64,000 bases of DNA. Source: Ptychodera flava. Lineage: Eukaryota; Hemichordata; Enteropneusta; Ptychoderidae. The DNA lies in NCBI RefSeq assembly GCF_041260155.1, contig NC_091931.1:34911326-34975325 (forward strand), read 5' to 3'. The position numbers and the translations under genes are program-made. A model generated the notes under the pieces. It searched no databases and had not been told where the DNA came from. It was given only the letters and a program-made list of their open reading frames with translations. Shown here piece by piece: positions 35,312 through 47,727 of the stretch; the stretch's first letter is position 1; each line of letters begins with the position of its first letter.

Positions 35312-35749
35312 AGTTTGCTTCTACGAAATTCGCTTAATATCGAAGTAGGGAACGAGCATAAATAACGGCAGGGGGGCGGAACAGAAAATGGGGGGGGGGT
35401 CACGAAAAAAACCTGGTGTTCGCGTTGGGGGAGCTTTGAAAATTCCCAAGTGCCACGAGGCGCGTTCAACTTTTCACTCAACTCAAATTATACAGATAAA
35501 TCATTCTTAAAGGAGTACAAAACAATTCTTTCATAAACTAGTTTTCTGTTGTTATCCAATGAAACAGCAGTGTCTCAATGACTAATGATTATAAAGAGCT
35601 TGTGCCTATGAACTCTATGCTGTTGACTGTCAAAGTGCTGGAATAAGAAATGAAATCAACAATTGACTATTATGTCATACGGGTACTAACGTCCAAAGCC
35701 AGTAATCGATTTAATAGATATGGCTAGTTTGATGTTGGTTTTTCCATAG

Positions 35750-36345
35750 TTTGCCCTGTAGACTCATCTGTACAATATACTGATATCTTATGATGGGTTT
35801 TCAATATAATACTTTGTTGCATACCTACGCACTTCTAACCACCTTACGCTGGTGGATTAAATTTAGGACAATTTTAAACATATACACAATCATGCACATA
35901 TAGTTGTGCCATCCTGTAAAATGATACTTTTAGCTGAAATTCTAAAATTAATTTCTTGCACACGAATGCCCTTCTAATCATCATATTCTAGTCAAGTACA
36001 TTTATATCAATTGTCAAATATACCGGTTATATAAATACACAGATATAGCTAGATTTGTACTGGAAAACTATAGTTCATAGTTTATACCATAAGTGAAATG
36101 ACACTTTTGGGTGAAATTTAAAAATGAAATTTCTTGTACACTAATGTCCTTCTAATCACCATATTCTAGTAATATGAAGTACAATTGTCAAACATATATA
36201 AATGCCCATATATATATCATAAGTTGTTCACAGTTTGTGCCATAAACTACCACATACAGTGAAATGACACTTCTAGGGGAAATTCCAACATAAAACTTTT
36301 TCTAGATATATGCACTTTCAATAGCCGTAGTCTAGTGAAGTTTTC
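35750..36345. repeat. Degenerate tandem repeat, ~170-bp period
   Basis: Three to four units. AAATGATACTTTT at 35918, AAATGACACTTTT at 36096 and AAATGACACTTCT at 36262 mark successive units (spacing 178 and 166). Each is followed by a TTTCTTGCACAC-like block and CCTTCTAATCACCATATTCT or a decayed form. An older partial unit begins near 35.8 kb. Confidence 0.7.
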
Positions 36346-36764
36346 TACTGCACCCCCACCTCCGCCTCGTTGATTGTGCCCGTTCCCCTAATGCTTAAAC
36401 CTCAGGTATGTAAATACTATTCAGAACTGAAAAACGTACGGCGTTATACATAGTCAGCGTTCAAGATTTATTTATACCTGGAACAAAGATTACTGTAATT
36501 TTCAATTTTACTGCTCTTAAATAAAGGCATTGACTGGGAGAAATTTATAGAGCAACTGAAAATAGACACAAGGCATTCCTTCTTTATTAAACCAGCTTTT
36601 TTCCGATGGGTTTATAAAAAACACTCTTCAAGGATTTTGTTCATTGAATCAGCCAGCAATATTTCTCTCGTCGACAGTTACCAATTCTGTAGACTTCCCA
36701 TCATTATGATTTACATGACAAAGAACATCAGCTTGGTGATCGGCTGCTAATAAAAGATGACTTT

Positions 36765-36766
36765 CA

Positions 36767-36855
<89 letters not shown>

Positions 36856-36937
36856 AGTTTTTCACAAATACACATATATTATACATTCATACATACACTT
36901 ACATTGCTTTAAATATACATTCATACATGAGCGAGCG

Positions 36938-36995
<58 letters not shown>
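36765..36995. repeat. (CA)n(CT)n and (GA)n microsatellites
   Basis: (CA)n at about 36765-36800 passes directly into (CT)n at 36801-36846. After 80 bp of AT-rich DNA comes GAGC/(GA)n at about 36929-36995. The CT and GA tracts are inverted relative to each other and could form a hairpin. Confidence 0.95.
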
Positions 36996-36997
<2 letters not shown>

Positions 36998-39900
36998 TGT
37001 TTTTACTAACAAGTTGTAATCGTACAAATCTCCTATATGCAAGACTAGTCGTGTTTGAAACATTTAGGCCGTACAATTTCAAAGCTCATACGACTTTGAC
37101 ATCTCGGATGTTTTGCTCTTGTTCCGGAGTCAATTAGCTAGTCCAAGTTACAAACTGCCAATTATGGCATAGATGATCGTACGAGAAAGTAACACAACCA
37201 GTCTTGGATGATTTTGTGTTGGATAAAAATCAACAACCCTGTTATTGCATGACACAAATTACGACCCAACTCACCCGCGCGCTCAGTAAATACACCAAAG
37301 GTCATCCTTTACCATTGCGTCGACTGAATTTGTCATACCAAAAGTGATCCTTCGATGAAAACAGCAAATAAACGCAAATATCGATCACGTATTGTCAAAA
37401 CTGACGTTTTTTCATCAATGCCTCTCCACAGTCTTATGTACTATAAACACTAATGCGGTTTATATCTGTCAAATATTATCTGGGTTCCGTCGATATATCC
37501 ACCTTCTCAAAAGTGCAAGCCAGTTCTGTTTCGCGGGACTCCCAAAATAACATCGACTGTGCCCTCGTATTTTGCTGTGTTTATATGTATATACCTGTGA
37601 TCTCCGATGAATACCTAAATTGATTGGCGATTTGTTCATATATGGGTATATGCAAGGTTTTCATTTTGGCACGGGGATGCAGGATAGCGATGGCGTACGT
37701 CGGCTGAAAATATATCTGAAATCTGCCAGGACGTTGCCAATCAGACCGTCTACCTAACCGTATGCGATGAGTAGTATAGTTATAAGTGGTACGGGAGCGT
37801 TCACTTATTATGCTAGGGGTGGGACCGGCAAATTTTGTTAATCCTTCTATCAAAATTAGCTAACCCCCAACTTGAACCACTCAAAAAATTCGATGAGGCT
37901 CTCAAAATATGACAAAATTTTCACGACCTACCGACATTGCAGGCGTAAATTTTGATGACATTGTCGGTAATTTTGTTTGTTACAAGCAAATGTTTCCTTT
38001 ACGTCACAGACTGAATACTGTTATATTAAGTGTTAAAGCAAATTCAACGTGCGATAAAAATATCCACTATCTGCACACACATTCACCAATGTTCATTTTT
38101 GGTGGACGGTTCAAACATTCGTAATACTTGCACTGTTGCCAATTTCATTGATTGCGGTATCATCATCATCATCATCATCATCATCATCGTCGTCATCGAT
38201 CTTCAACAAAGCATATCTATATAGTCTCTGGTGTGTCCCCGTGTTTCGCAGTTTTCAAATGATGGACTTGAACCTACCCCGGCCAATTCAATGATTTCTC
38301 CCTGGTTAGACCTCTAGGCTTACTAACAGTAAACTTTTCTTTCTACCAGTTTTACTGAATTTTATGTTGCATTGCCCCTGGGGCTCTCACTTCCAGCAAA
38401 ATTTAGTGTTTTCATACAGAGACATATTCCTGTAAAATTGTTGCATTTTTGAACAGCGTTATACCGTAAAAATGCCAGATTCAATATATGGTCGTGTAGG
38501 GTAGTGTAGGGGTCATGACAATTACGAAGGCCTTGGAACTCCCTACTCTTTTGGTAAGCAGAAACTAAAAGTGCCTTAGTGAAGAACAATATTGTCTAGG
38601 TATCAACCTTCCTGCTAGTTTGGGGTTAGTCTGGCCACTGCGCCGTGATACCAACTGAAATATATCAAGAGTTACATAAAAACCATATATTACTATGTTT
38701 CTTAATCATACTGATTCATATTAATAATGCTTGACGATAAGTATCAAAGTCAAAGATATTTTTCGTTCATATTCGCTTGTATTACTAGCTCAAAAGGTTT
38801 GTTCATCTGTTTCTTGATTAAGGGTAAGATATCAATATTTAAGATATGCACCTGCACAAAGTGAACTTCTTCTTAAAAGCAAGGTCTTAGTTTGACATCT
38901 TTCTTGCACCTGTTGCTTGCCTTCCTTTAGCAAAAACCTGCCAGGATTCCATTATTCAAACAATTTATGGCAAGACAAGCCTTTACATGTAGAATTGCTA
39001 AAGCGAGAAGTCAATACGACATGCACAACTTGTATTTTGACGGTAGTAAAATTATTTCAGAGAACAAAATCATGCGGAGATTCACCTCTATTTCAAAGAA
39101 TATAATTTTACACTGAGACAAGTGACACCCTGCTCTGTGGTGTGCGAAAAACAAAAAAATAAAACAAACAAACACTAAAATGTGACCCCTTTGCAGTCTT
39201 CGAATATAAGATAATCCCAAACCTACCCTGAACCTAATAAATGGACGCTCCCTGAGTGGTTCGACCATAAATTGTCGAAATCGCAGCTGGTGACATGGAG
39301 TTAACAAGTGCGCTTTGCACGGCAATATGAGTTTCTTTCACTGTCGCGTTTGAAATATTGAACTGTGACTTTAAAGGCAACTATATAAATTGTCGTATGA
39401 CTCATATGGACTTTTCTACGGTCTGTCAATTTGCCTCGTTTTCATCTTCTCTTCATTTGGTGACTGTGTTGGATATTACACGTCAATCACTTACACCGAC
39501 TTGCGTAGCGACTCTTCCATAACATGCAAAAAACTGGACAATTCTGATCACTGACAACAATAACTAGAATCTTGATCATAACGGCATCTTCGTCTACGTT
39601 GCTTGTCCCAAATTACGAAGACAGAATACCTTGTCGGCTAGCAAAATGCTTTTGTTGTTACCGTCGTCGTCCATGACACCTATAACTAAGAGTTTCACTT
39701 TCGCCAAAGGCAGCTAATTCTTCAACTTTCTGTTGTTATCTGCACTGATGACCCTGTTGTTGCGTAAGTGAGGTGGCATTTGGGTAGTTACTTCGGCTAA
39801 GTGTGAGCTTTTCAAGTTCCATATGTGAAGTTCCGCTGGGCTTCAGGACTAAAACTATACTATGGATCTGTTTGTAAGGCCGCATTCGCTCAACGGGTAT

Positions 39901-41196
39901 AGTGTACACATTGAAGATAAAGTTAGCATTGTTTCTGTTTAGTCATGACCAACAGGACACTAAATTTTCGCTTTTTCGTTGTTCTAATAACAACGAAAAA
40001 CTTCCCTGTGTCTTATTTAGAACGATTAAAAAGGGCAAGTACAGTTAAAACACGACGCGAAAATTTGTTTAAGTGCAAAAGCGAACAGAGTAGTGGAACA
40101 AAAACAGATTATATTATTACTATGTCATATTTGTAAGCTTACCTCACAAAGTAAATAAGGCTTGCGCATCCATGCCTGGCTCTACACTGAGAGCTTTGTG
40201 ACGCTAACGAATGGCCTGTGTTTCCCAGACTTGTACCCGTACCCGCATCTTTGGGAGTGTGGGAATTATATAACAAATTCCACGTCAAATTGGATTCCGT
40301 AAGCAAGTACGCCATTCATCCTTACTGTTCTGTCCTTCCCACGTCAACATGAATGCGTCCATTTGGCATAGGCACTCAACATTTGGCTGCAGAGAACGAC
40401 GGTGGGCATAAGCCGATACGCTTTGTTGGCTTAATGCAAACAAGTTTGTGAATATCTACTCTCACTTCGGAAAAAAATAGATTTTATTACACACACACAA
40501 CATGTACATGCAAAGTCAGTTAAACGCATACATATACTGCAAGTGGCATGTTTCTTTCAACGTAAAATCAAACCATTTTCCACAAGCATTTCTCCAGGTT
40601 GTCTGTGCATGGAGGTAGCAAGAGAGCAACACGAAGTCGTTGATGGATCGTAAAATAACTTATTTCATCGAAGTAACTCACCACTTTACATACAGTTGAG
40701 AAATATTCAGTTCTGAACAGACTTAACATGATTCAAATGTCACTTTTTATGCCTATTTAAAAATTTTGCGGGTACTTCACGTCAAGGACATTTACAGTAC
40801 TATTCTATCGTCTGCCGTTTCTGTACTTCTTTGTCTCCTGTAGCTCTATTTTCAAAGCAACGTACACTTGCACATTTTTCTCAAAAGATTCTATAACTGC
40901 TGACGATTTGCCCCCCCCCCCCCCCCCCCCCTCAACGAGTCTAAAAATAGTTATCACACAGTTTTTGAAATGAAACTGTTATCACAAAAGAGGTTTCTCT
41001 CGGCAAGGGAAGTTTTGCAGGGAGTTATACAGCGCCCCCTATAGACATGATCATATATCACTTTATGTCATCAAGCTCGGTGTTTGCACAGACCCCTCAC
41101 ACTTGTGTGGAGGGACTATAGTGTTGGACAACTAGTGTAACCGCTACTAATCACATAAATGAGTATTTCAGTGCTTTTTGTCAGTGACAATATCCC

Positions 41197-41202
41197 TTTA
41201 TT
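41197..41202 (-). terminator. Candidate polyadenylation signal of COQ2
   Basis: TTTATT on + (AATAAA on -), about 28 bases past the COQ2 stop codon. That would give a very short 3' UTR. Confidence 0.45.
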
Positions 41203-41229
41203 TACTAATATCAAAACACATGCACATCA

Positions 41230-42426
41230 TCAAGTTTTCTTTTCATCTTTTGAATTCTCTTCAGTGGATTTCTTCATCACAGTGCTAGCAATGATGCCGG
41301 CAAGAATAATAAGTCCCAGTCGTTTATTGGACTGAAATTTGTTCCAACAATCTTCACTTTCGTTAAGATCCACAGTGAGTGTCTGCGTTGCCATGTGAGC
41401 AGCTGTTAAAGCTAGTGCTGCATAGTATGCAAAACCTTGATCTGTAGCCATTCCAGTGAGTGTCAGTCCCCCCATCATGACAGATGCGAATCCTGCCAGC
41501 CAGGGCTTGGTCTTGTCGCCCAACAACAGCGCTGTTGATTTCACTCCGATCAGTGTATCATCTTCTTTATCCTGATGTGCGTAGATGGTGTCATAGAACA
41601 GTGTCCATGCAATGCAGGAGATGTATAGAGGCAAGACAGCTGTCCAGTCACAGCTGCCTTGCACGGCAGCCCAGCCCAGCATAGCACCCCAGTTGAAGGT
41701 GATACCCAGAAAAAGCTGCGGCCAAAATGTAATCCTTTTCATCAGGGGATATGTGGCTACAAAAACCAGCGAGGACGCGCCGAGTACGATACTGTAGTTG
41801 TTCAACTGCAGTAGCACGCCCAGTCCAACTGAGAGCTGCACTCCAAGAAACAGGAAAGCCTGAAACGGGGAGACCTCACCCGAAGCTATTGGTCTTGTCT
41901 TTGTGCGAGCCACGGCTTTGTCAAAGTCCCTGTCCCACAGGTCATTGATGGTGCATCCGGCTCCCCTCATCACCCATGCACCCAATCCAAACAGGGCTAA
42001 CATATAGAGGTCCGGTAGACACCCAGGCTGTGCTGCAAGGCTGATACTCCAGGTGCAAGGTATATAAAGAAGCCATGTACCGATAGGTTTGTCAGCCCTC
42101 ATCAGTTTCAGATATGGCTGTAACCATGGCGGCATGGCATTCACTGCTGCCGCTGGTTTTAAACTCAAATGACAAGACTGCAATAATGCTGGCATACACT
42201 GTGCATGCTTGAAAAGCTTATTTCCTGTTTTCCAAGGATATGTGTGCAGGTAGGTTTGAGTCCTCAACCCAGGGGGAGCCAAATCCATCTGGTGGTTCAT
42301 TTTCCACTCTGGACAAATAACATTACCTCTGTCATTGTTATGCAGTGAAGATAGACTGGTAGCATAAAATATTTGTCTTGGTAAAAGCCGCAATCTCGGC
42401 TCACCTATCAGCCTTGTTAACAGCAT
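41230..42426 (-). CDS. COQ2: COQ2, 4-hydroxybenzoate polyprenyltransferase, single exon
   Basis: Mitochondrial inner-membrane UbiA-family prenyltransferase that joins the polyprenyl tail to 4-hydroxybenzoate in ubiquinone synthesis. 398 residues, comparable to vertebrate COQ2. The N-terminus [18 protein letters not shown] is rich in Arg and Leu and lacks acidic residues except one, as in a mitochondrial presequence. [17 protein letters not shown] precedes the first catalytic motif NDLWDRDFD (161-169). The second motif is [13 protein letters not shown] (278-290). Multiple hydrophobic helices lie between and after them. The open frame continues upstream to 42567, but that part (MNCYAVPIK...) looks like read-through of 5' UTR or intron; a good acceptor (TTTGCAG) at about 42477 suggests a 5' UTR intron. 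No intron interrupts the coding region, unlike vertebrate COQ2. Lies between the divergent ATP7 paralogues. Confidence 0.95.
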   Translation of the reverse strand: MLLTRLIGEPRLRLLPRQIFYATSLSSLHNNDRGNVICPEWKMNHQMDLAPPGLRTQTYLHTYPWKTGNKLFKHAQCMPALLQSCHLSLKPAAAVNAMPPWLQPYLKLMRADKPIGTWLLYIPCTWSISLAAQPGCLPDLYMLALFGLGAWVMRGAGCTINDLWDRDFDKAVARTKTRPIASGEVSPFQAFLFLGVQLSVGLGVLLQLNNYSIVLGASSLVFVATYPLMKRITFWPQLFLGITFNWGAMLGWAAVQGSCDWTAVLPLYISCIAWTLFYDTIYAHQDKEDDTLIGVKSTALLLGDKTKPWLAGFASVMMGGLTLTGMATDQGFAYYAALALTAAHMATQTLTVDLNESEDCWNKFQSNKRLGLIILAGIIASTVMKKSTEENSKDEKKT

Positions 42427-43385
42427 GGTTAATTGGTTCTTTAAAATACCGTCATTAGATTGATATAAGAGCACCTGCAAATGACAGAGACACTTGAGTA
42501 TAAGATTTAAAAACAAACAAACAATGGATAAAGGTTCACATTTTATGGGAACTGCGTAGCAATTCAAGAAAACGTTCCCAATTTCACATTACATCATACA
42601 AATATATTTGGAAGTGATCATAAGTGTTGCTATGGCTTAGAATAATGGACTTGACAAATTCAGTTGCTCCAAGCATTGAGTATGGCATGTAGTGAACATG
42701 GAAATCGTTTCACCACAGTCCCTCTATCCACAGAGGATAGCTGTGGCTGTGGCTGCGAAACTACGGTTTCACATTTATCACTAGTGACTTTGGGAATCAT
42801 TGGGATCATGGGATTGAGTTCTAGCTGAGGGCAACTAAGAAAACTCGTTTTTAATTGCTAGCATCCAAATGTTTGTGTCCGGTTTGGACACTGGCTTCAA
42901 GACTTGTAATAAAAGGTCATCTTAACTCATGATTTAGGACTTTAGTAACTAGCTGTAGTAAAGGCCATGGTGATCTTTGAAGATGTATACATGAATGGGA
43001 GAGTTGTCCCTGCAGTTGAGGTGAAAAGTATATAATAGTGGGTTTGGATACGTAAAACTTTTACACGTTGAGTGCAAGTGCAGCTCGGGGTAGTTTAAAT
43101 TCACGAAGGTGATGTCAGGAATGACATTATATACACCACCATGTATACATGCACTCTCAACGACAACCCAAAACAGTTTGGCAAACGGCATCCCATGCGC
43201 CTGGAACAGCCCACCATGTCCCTGCTGATGTGCAGCGTACCTGCTGCATGCATAGACGCACAGGCGCTTGGCGCGTCTCTTCGCGAACGAAGCCCCTATG
43301 ATAACATAGGCAGGGCCAGGGCAGGGCCAAGTGTCTCGCGGTAGTGTTTGCTCTTGCAAGTTGCAGTGCTGCATCCCTAACCATG

Positions 43386-43399
43386 GACCCTCGAGGGTC
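43386..43399. repeat. 14-bp perfect palindrome
   Basis: GACCCTCGAGGGTC, just outside the left end of the large nested palindrome. The half-site GACCCTCGAG also forms the stem at 63612-63648. Confidence 0.6.
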
Positions 43400-43538
43400 A
43401 TATGTCCTAACCAATAGCCTGCGTACTGTGTGTGGTGGGAACCACAGTCGTTTGGAGAGCTATTCAGCGCTGGGACTATTCGCCCCATAGACGAGTGTAC
43501 AGAAGCGAGAAATACCCCAAGTCTGGAAACAGAATGGC

Positions 43539-43545
43539 TATAAAA
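43539..43545 (+). promoter_or_regulatory. TATA-like box facing into the palindrome (left arm)
   Basis: TATAAAA on the + strand, about 130 bp downstream of a CCAAT motif (43409-43413 region, AACCAATAG). The right arm carries the mirror TATAAAA on the - strand at 44246-44240, so both point to the palindrome centre. Promoter activity is inferred only. Confidence 0.35.
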
Positions 43546-44239
43546 ACCACGCCATGTCACATTCCGTGTCCGATTTCACTGTAAAAATTAGCAAGTTCAT
43601 CTATCATGCAACCGTCGATCGTTCCCTATCATTCTAAAATTTCATACCTGATACTTTATCTGATTCAAAAACGCTCGTTTCGTGTGATTTTCGGCCAAAT
43701 TCGATGGACACCTCGCCAAAACCTGGGGGTGAGCAACATTCCGGTCACCTCTTGGGTACCTCCACTTTACTGACGTTGGCGCCGCCTACCCATGAGGGAT
43801 GACTGGAATGTTGCTCACGCTTATGTTTTGGCCAGGTGTCTCTCGAACTCGGCCGAAAATCACAGGAAATGAGCATTTTGTAAGCAGATGAAGTATCAGG
43901 TATGAATTTTCGTGTGATTTTCGGCCGAGTTCAGAAGACATGTCGCCAAAACATAAGGCATGAACAACCTTCCAGTCACCCCTCATGGGTACGCGGCGCT
44001 AACGTCAGTAAAGTGGAGGTGCCCAACGTCCACTGTGAGGTGACCGGAATGTTGCTCACCCCAGGTTTTGGCGAGGTGTCCGTCGAATTCGGCCGAAAAT
44101 CACACGAAACGAGCGTTTTGAATCAGATAAAGTATCAGGTATGAAATTTTAGAATGATAGGGAACGATCGACGGTTGCATGATAGATGAACTTGCTAATT
44201 TTCACAGTGAAATCGGACACGGAATGTGACATGGCGTGG

Positions 44240-44246
44240 TTTTATA
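44240..44246 (-). promoter_or_regulatory. TATA-like box facing into the palindrome (right arm)
   Basis: Mirror copy of the left-arm TATAAAA. Just outside this arm lies AACCAATAG on + (about 44378-44386), in the same orientation as on the left side, so the CCAAT block is not inverted like the rest of the flank. Confidence 0.3.
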
Positions 44247-47200
44247 GCCATTCTGTTTCCAGACTTGGGGTATTTCTCGCTTCTGTACACTCGTCTATGG
44301 GGCGAATAGTCCCAGCGCTGAATAGCTCTCCAAACGACTGTGGTGGGAACACACAGCACGGTACGCACGGCTACTCTAACCAATAGAAACCCGTTTGCTC
44401 ACCGCATAAATACGTTACATCGACAGAAAGTGCTCAAAAATATCAAAAGATAGCTAAGATGCATTCACTTACTATCAATATTTACTATGCACGACAAGTG
44501 GTACACAGGATGCAGGACACGGTGTCTCCTCACATCGCTGTTGAACGCTGGGATGTCGGTCAAAGTTCAAGTGTCATATGACCATCGCCCCCTCTGTAGA
44601 CTGTACGACGTGACTATGACTGGATGCCAGGAACTGACAATGTTGACTTTATTAGGAGACTTTATCGTACCATGTAGTCAGCCGGTACGACTGAATATCA
44701 CAACCAACTAACGAAGGGTCTAAAATTCCTAGATAAAAGCAACGCAGCGGCTCTTAAGAACCATTGTGATCCCCCGATGTCCTTCATGTAGGCTTATATT
44801 TTGAACAGGTATTGAGGTAGGTAGGTAAGTTTTAACTTTCGTGTCTATGACAACATTTGCACTCTGTCTGGGCATGGAGCTACCAAAAGATCTGAAGTAC
44901 CGTATCCACCCTGAACAAACGTATTATCAAATGTGAAATATCAGACGTACAGCTGGATGGGAACACATCTGAAAGTAGTGCCAGATATGCTCACAGCAAA
45001 TCAGCTGATCGACAAGTCCACAATAGCTGTTAGTGTCCAGTGGATCAAAACAAGTCCTTGCTAATTCCTTCCTATTATATGTTCAAGTTCACCGGAGCTA
45101 AATCGCAACGCAAACCGCCATTTATTTATAGCCGTGTAAGTTGTAACTCCCGGATGCTGTGGTACTCGCGACACGTTTTAGATAGTGAGTTTGAAATGAA
45201 GGGATTAAGACTACGCGCTACGTGCGGTTTCTGTAGCGTACAAAGCTGCATGGAAAGGCCACCACAACCTCGGGGGGGGGGGGGGGGGGAAGACAGTACA
45301 GTCACGTTGCATTATTCTAAGACGCAACGGTTTAGAGAGTGACTTCTGTAGAAACCCTGCGTTGACAACTACCCCTATCACAATCAAGGTAATTTTTGTA
45401 ATTATAAACACGGTCCCTCTATTACATGTTCACATACTGCATCTTCTTATACTATGCAGACCATGGAGAGAGTTTCTTATTGGGTGATAAGACATAGAAT
45501 TAAGACATACACTGATACAGTCTATGTGCCAAAGCATGATACCACCTGTTTCTGTCAAGGGAAATAGGATTGGTTTGAACAGTTTTCAGCATTACTTTAT
45601 ATCCCATGTCTTCTCTGTTGTTTAGAAATGTATGTTGTATAAAACATTATTTAGTCTCTTAAATAAATGAGTGTATAATAACCATGTGATGTTGTCGTGA
45701 GTCCTGGCTGTCTGCAGGACAAATTGTCACAAAAAATAGTGTGATATGCTAATCAAACACAAGCAAATAACTTGTAAGAAAGTGAAAATGAAAGTTGTAT
45801 ATCATTTTCAGAGGATATGAATAATATGCTTTTCAGCCCAAAATGTAAAGCATTGTAACAACACGTTGTTGTATTTGGCTGTATTTTTTTGTATCTTTTA
45901 GGAGTTGAACAAAGACAAGATGAATGCCAAGTGTAAGAGACACAGGACATTTTGTGATGTATGATAAAAATAGCTTAAAAAAACCCAGTAATTTAAGTTC
46001 CAGTTGTCTGCTGTGAATTGTAAACATCACATTTCATTATAGGGTCAAACATATCATTTCAGTCACAGAGGGGCTGGAAGAACACATCTGCTATAAATGA
46101 TCTCTCACCTGTATCAGTGAATGACAAAACACTGTGAGACCACATGGATGCATTCACTTGATTCAGTTAGTATTTTAAAAATGTTGTTCCGTAATCTGAT
46201 GGAACACAACCTCCTTTACTAAGGATATGAACATCAGAGGAAAATACTAAAAAAAACACACATCAGTAGCTGCAAAAAAGCACCAGAAGTGTAGTTGAGA
46301 TTAAAAACTCCGTTTTTTTACTGGAGATCTAAAAACATGATAGTATGTTGTTACAAAACCGATTAGAGAAATTGTAACTAAAGGGATTATGACTATATGT
46401 TATTTTAAGCAATATTAAGAATACATTTTAACTTTTTACAAAGCTACAGATAGACCTAAAATTCCTTCCGGGTATTCCTTACACAGTCATTTTCCGTGAT
46501 CAACAAGTTGTTCCTCTCCTGTGGTATCTATACTGTCCCACTTTATTCATCCCTTGCATTAACCAGTCACACCATGCAATCAAATGTTCACTCCAGTTAA
46601 CCGTTTTGTTGCCAGACTTGTCACTTCCCCATCTTCAGAGTTATTAAAAGGTGACATTGATCCGCAAAACAACATATTTTCGCCTACTTTATACTATATC
46701 AGGTTTCGCCAGTAAAAATCATGTTTACAGTATATATATTATCATGGGCTTTAAATGTCAAATCTTAGTTAAAATGGAACATATGGGGCGTTTTGTACCC
46801 TATGTCAGTTGGTTTTAACCACCTTGACCTGATGGTGACATACGTACTTAGCAGAATAAGGTTTAAACAATCTACTTTAGGTGTCTTTTATATTTTAAAT
46901 ATTTATATTTCAGTTGTCTTGTTATTACCATATTTTTGGCATAACAAACACTGTGGTGTTATCAATCAATGTTACTCAGCATGTATGGTAGAAATCTCTT
47001 CTAATCTCCTGTTAATTTTTTCAGTTGAGCAGCAACCACCTGGTTTTGAGCAGTTATTTATGGAACTGACATTTTCTGATCAGTTTTCACGAATGATTGC
47101 AGACTTGTTAATGTCATGAGCAAAGAATCTATTTTTGGAATGATGGACTATCAAAAAACTCCTGAAATATCTGATGTCTGTTTTGTTCTCAGCATGTTGC

Positions 47201-47727
47201 CTAGTTTTTGCTGAATGAACAGAGTATGTTATAATCTAGCATAATAAAGGCAAAGTGAAAAAAATGATTATCAGTTTCATGTCTGACGCATTTCCATGTC
47301 CTTTCACTTTCAGTGCAAAGGTCACGCTGTTGTACACGGACCAAATCAATAGCACTTTTTGGCTGACAATAAGACAGCATTATATTCCAATATGTGTGGC
47401 AGTAACTTTTGCAGGAAAAACCTTCACAGCTGACCCACTGATACTAGAAATATACAATGATTGAAATTTAGAAGTGTATCTTATGAAAAAATGTTCTGCT
47501 CTCACATTGAAGCATATCAAGACTCTGGTCTAGCTTTCTTGCTTGTTGCAAGTTGTTGTGAGGCTCTCTATCCTGAAGTGAAAATGTACATGTCTTCCCA
47601 AATGTGGTAAAAAAGGTTAGTGGTTGTTCACATCATGAACATTTCACTGACCCTGTTCGCAAGAACCTTGGAATAACATCATGAATTCTCTGTATTGTTG
47701 ACAGGTCAGAGCGCGTGGCATCGCAAG

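Larger units (their letters stand above)
35312..41196. other. Intergenic region without a recognised gene
   Basis: Upstream of copy A and downstream of COQ2. It contains the tandem array 35750-36345, the CA/CT and GA microsatellites near 36.8-37.0 kb, an (ATC)n tract at 38157-38196, a 12-bp stem hairpin at 39972-40000 and a poly-C run at 40911-40932. The promoter of copy A must lie near 35.3-35.5 kb, but no clear TATA or CpG-rich block is visible. No coding sequence recognised. Confidence 0.55.
43415..44370. repeat. Large nested palindrome, ~0.95 kb
   Basis: Sequence 43437-43640 is the near-exact inverted copy of 44144-44345; the symmetry centre is near 43893. Weaker symmetry continues outward to about 43415 and 44370. 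The inner parts are palindromic again: a unit of about 110-150 bp, marked by GTGATTTTCGGCC, CGCCAAAACCT and GAGCAACATTCC, occurs four times in alternating orientation (about 43630-43760, 43795-43900, 43905-43985 and 44035-44150). The outer arms differ by only a few percent, the inner units by more. Confidence 0.85.
42427..47704. other. Intergenic region without a recognised gene
   Basis: Between COQ2 and the first coding exon of ATP7 copy B. It holds the nested palindrome 43415-44370 and a poly-G run at 45272-45290. The 5' UTR exon(s) of copy B should lie here, since its first coding exon begins at an acceptor (TTGACAG, 47698-47704), but I cannot place them. Open frames of up to 203 codons overlap the palindrome and match nothing I know. 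Confidence 0.5.

Noticed and set aside
38255-38330. Possible minus-strand tRNA-like B box (GGTTCAAGTCC)
   Set aside because: No A box or cloverleaf could be fitted at the right distance.
42427-42567. Upstream extension of the COQ2 frame (MNCYAVPIK...)
   Set aside because: It crosses a good splice acceptor and lacks presequence character; the ATG at 42426 gives a typical mitochondrial N-terminus.
42949-43560. 203-codon minus-strand open frame overlapping the palindrome
   Set aside because: Its first ~35 codons are duplicated in inverted form on the other arm, it matches no domain I recognise, and nearby frames on both strands are equally open. More likely a by-product of GC-richer repeat DNA.
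46793-47119. 108-codon open frame upstream of copy B
   Set aside because: Mostly hydrophobic, AT-driven composition; no domain, no splice context linking it to copy B.
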